A stretch of 39,120 nucleotides of DNA, taken from positions 1-39,120 of IMG/VR virus record IMGVR_UViG_3300039136_000145. One strand, given 5' to 3'. Every line of letters begins with the position of its first letter. The stretch's first letter is position 1. The position numbers were made by a program, and so were the translations under genes. This document shows, piece by piece, positions 37,485-39,120 of this stretch. This DNA comes from a virus. The notes under the pieces are model-generated. The model had not been told where the DNA came from. It was given only the letters and a program-made list of their open reading frames with translations, and did not search any database.

Positions 37485-37955
37485 ATGACAATACAAGAAG
37501 CCTATGAAGCACAAACAAAACTCTATCTATTAGAGCCTAGTGATATAACATCTACAGGAAAACTGACAGGTGTATCTCTAAGAGCTTACGAGATAGTACT
37601 AGATGAACAAAAGTCTAAATACAGCAGTTACATGGACTATACTCCTAAACCTACAGGCAAACTGTTTACCTTCAAAAACGGTAAAATAGTAGAGACTAAA
37701 ACTTGTGCAAAGCTGAACAATAAACATATTAACCATACTATAGTTACTACTCTAGGAGAATACACACCTAGCTGGTCTGCTTCCTGTTTTACTGATCCTG
37801 TTACAGCCATTGCTGCAAAACAGATGCTTCAAAAGGACCTAATCAACGGGTACAGAAGAGCAGCAGAAAAAACATTAGCTAGATTAGACGCACTAGATAA
37901 AGCCATTCCTTCTATTAGCAATATTGTAGAAGAAAATCCAGAATTGTTCCTGTAA
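37485..37955 (+). CDS. Tagged protein (C-terminus ENPELFL) inside split polymerase locus
   Basis: A 156-aa protein, the largest small tagged one. ATG 37485 follows a GAGGG site; the frame is open upstream to 37431 but that would overlap the exonuclease. MTIQEAYEAQTKLYLLEPSD, KPTGKLFTFKNGKIVETKT, TDPVTAIAAKQMLQKDLING and end ISNIVEENPELFL. Mixed fold, helical C-terminal half. Stop overlaps the next start (TAATG). Confidence 0.7.
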   Translation: MTIQEAYEAQTKLYLLEPSDITSTGKLTGVSLRAYEIVLDEQKSKYSSYMDYTPKPTGKLFTFKNGKIVETKTCAKLNNKHINHTIVTTLGEYTPSWSASCFTDPVTAIAAKQMLQKDLINGYRRAAEKTLARLDALDKAIPSISNIVEENPELFL

Positions 37956-38137
37956 TGAACCAATATAACTTTGAAAGAACTATAGCAAGGCTAAAAGCAG
38001 ACATACTATACCTAAAGAAAGTGTGTATTATGCAAAAAAGCTATAACTTAGACGTTATAAATACACAAGCTTTATTAGAAGATAAAAAACGTACCTTACA
38101 AACTCTCAAAGAAACCTATCCGGAATATTTAATATGA
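37955..38137 (+). CDS. Tagged small coiled-coil protein (C-terminus TYPEYLI)
   Basis: A 60-aa, almost entirely helical protein: MNQYNFERTIARLKADILYL, then LEDKKRTLQTLKETYPEYLI. ATGA overlap with the DNA polymerase ATG, so polymerase translation may depend on it. A minimal example: one helix plus tag. Confidence 0.7.
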   Translation: MNQYNFERTIARLKADILYLKKVCIMQKSYNLDVINTQALLEDKKRTLQTLKETYPEYLI

Positions 38138-39120
38138 CTTACTCCCCACACGATCTATTACCGGCTCCAGAACCTAAGTATACAGATTACGGACCTACCT
38201 ACTTCTATGACAATGTAGCCAAATACTTAATAAAAGATACTGTACGTATCATGCATAACGGACTTCATGTTGACCTAGATAAAGTAGAGCAGTTACAGGT
38301 AACTTTAGACAACCAGCTAGAAAGTGTAAGCAACCGATTAGCGAGTAATCCACATATTAAAGGGTACTTAGATATACGTCATTCAGTACTAATAGTAAAA
38401 TACCAAGAAGAACGTAAAACAAGACTACGAGACGCATCTTACTATCTAAAACCATTTAAACCTGGTGATATGACACATCGTAGCTACTTTATGCATATCT
38501 ACGCTACAAAGTATGGTAAAACAGAGCCTACGGAGCTATTACCGACAGGTATTCCAAAATGGCCTGCTAATCTAGTGAAGAAGTTATCTAAAACAAAGCC
38601 AATGCTCAAAAAACTATTAGCTAAAGAGATTACAGACTCTCACCCTATAGCTAAAGAAGCAATGGAGTTACTAGCAACCCATAAAGCAGAGCTACACAAC
38701 CGTAAATACCTAGATCAGATAGCTTCTCCAGATATCGAGTTACCTCCTTTTAACCCAAACTCGTCAGAACAGAAAAGAGAACTATTCGAGTCTTTAGGGG
38801 TCCAGTCAGACGTGGTATCTAAAACAACAGGACTACCTAGTTATGGGAGGGATGTCATTGAAGGTATCGGAAAAATGACAGCAGACCCTGACGTCAAAGC
38901 TTTAGTAGATGCTTTAATCGACCAATCCTATGCCGCTATAGTAAGAAACAACTTCATCAACGCTTTCTATCGCTACACTGTAGATGATCGTCTTTACGGT
39001 CAATACAAACTCCTAGGGGCCAAATCAGCAAGATATACCAGTAGTAATCCTAACATGCTCAACATGCCTTCTACAGGCTCCATCTTTGCTAAACCTATAA
39101 AAAAATGTTTCACAGCTCCT
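38134..39120 (+). CDS. Family A DNA polymerase (3' end outside window)
   Basis: The first 329 codons of the replicative polymerase, cut by the window edge. The start MTYSPHDLLPAPEPKYTDYG... continues with RIMHNGLHVDLDKVEQLQVT, the thumb-side region after an exonuclease domain, and reaches the palm: YKLLGAKSARYTSSNPNMLN-MPS, the equivalent of the pol I segment with PNLQNIP. No exonuclease motifs are present; these are in the 36829 gene. Expected total ~650 aa. Confidence 0.88.
   Translation, partial: MTYSPHDLLPAPEPKYTDYGPTYFYDNVAKYLIKDTVRIMHNGLHVDLDKVEQLQVTLDNQLESVSNRLASNPHIKGYLDIRHSVLIVKYQEERKTRLRDASYYLKPFKPGDMTHRSYFMHIYATKYGKTEPTELLPTGIPKWPANLVKKLSKTKPMLKKLLAKEITDSHPIAKEAMELLATHKAELHNRKYLDQIASPDIELPPFNPNSSEQKRELFESLGVQSDVVSKTTGLPSYGRDVIEGIGKMTADPDVKALVDALIDQSYAAIVRNNFINAFYRYTVDDRLYGQYKLLGAKSARYTSSNPNMLNMPSTGSIFAKPIKKCFTAP

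Noticed and set aside
1-39120. Prophage or mobile-element signs (integrase, att sites, transposase)
   Set aside because: No integrase, excisionase, repressor or IS-type inverted repeats seen in the window.

Overview
The window reads as part of a lytic, N4-like podovirus genome (Schitoviridae type), AT-rich, probably of a Gram-negative (gammaproteobacterial) host; the host genus cannot be read from the sequence. The N4-like assignment rests on a two-gene T7-type RNA polymerase split at the same point as N4 RNAPII (9818-11641), a VWA/MoxR pair (19878-22951), a P-loop/primase protein followed by a PD-(D/E)XK nuclease, a RecA-like ATPase and an SSB (26878-33355), and a TerS-like gene followed by TerL on the opposite strand (5564-3266). 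No integrase, lysogeny repressor or insertion sequence was seen.

Layout. Positions 1-7605 are transcribed leftward. From the divergent control region outward they hold a ParB-like DNA-binding protein, two small tagged proteins, an acidic 49-aa protein, a GIY-YIG nuclease, a terminator and promoter, TerS-like protein, TerL, several small structural genes and a collagen-repeat tail fibre that runs off the window. Positions 7606-7909 are a divergent intergenic region with iteron-like TGCACTAT repeats. Everything from 7910 to the right edge is transcribed rightward: tiny early genes separated by RNA hairpins (7910-9020), the split RNA polymerase, accessory genes with one tRNA(CAT) at 14432-14508, an HNH protein with membrane segments, a pentapeptide-type STG-repeat protein and a hairpin-rich non-coding block (16694-17105), then the replication and nucleotide-metabolism region: VWA protein, MoxR ATPase, PhoH, ThyX, primase/ATPase, nuclease, Sak4-like ATPase, SSB, metallophosphoesterase, UvrD-type helicase, DEDDy exonuclease and family A DNA polymerase (truncated by the window edge).

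The most striking feature is a C-terminal signature. Twenty-five otherwise dissimilar small proteins (57-156 aa) end in [YHN]-P-E-x-[FLY]-[ILV]-stop, usually after a short amphipathic helix. They occur on both strands and in two codon-usage styles, mostly wedged between core replication genes and often joined by ATGA stop/start overlaps. The UvrD-type helicase ends the same way (CPEEFI). One further copy is broken by a frameshift (21106-21394) and one survives only as a fossil 3' end (24485-24511). Synonymous codons vary freely, so selection acts on the peptide. I know of no described system matching this; it looks like a shared docking, packaging or turnover tag on a large accessory proteome.

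Other points of interest are: the DNA polymerase exonuclease and polymerase domains separated by two tagged genes; three poly-A tracts (A10, A7, A7) where deletion of exactly one A restores a longer frame; an operator copy lying in the spacer of the parB-like promoter; and runs of hairpins in the early and 13.98-14.08 kb and 16.7-17.0 kb regions.
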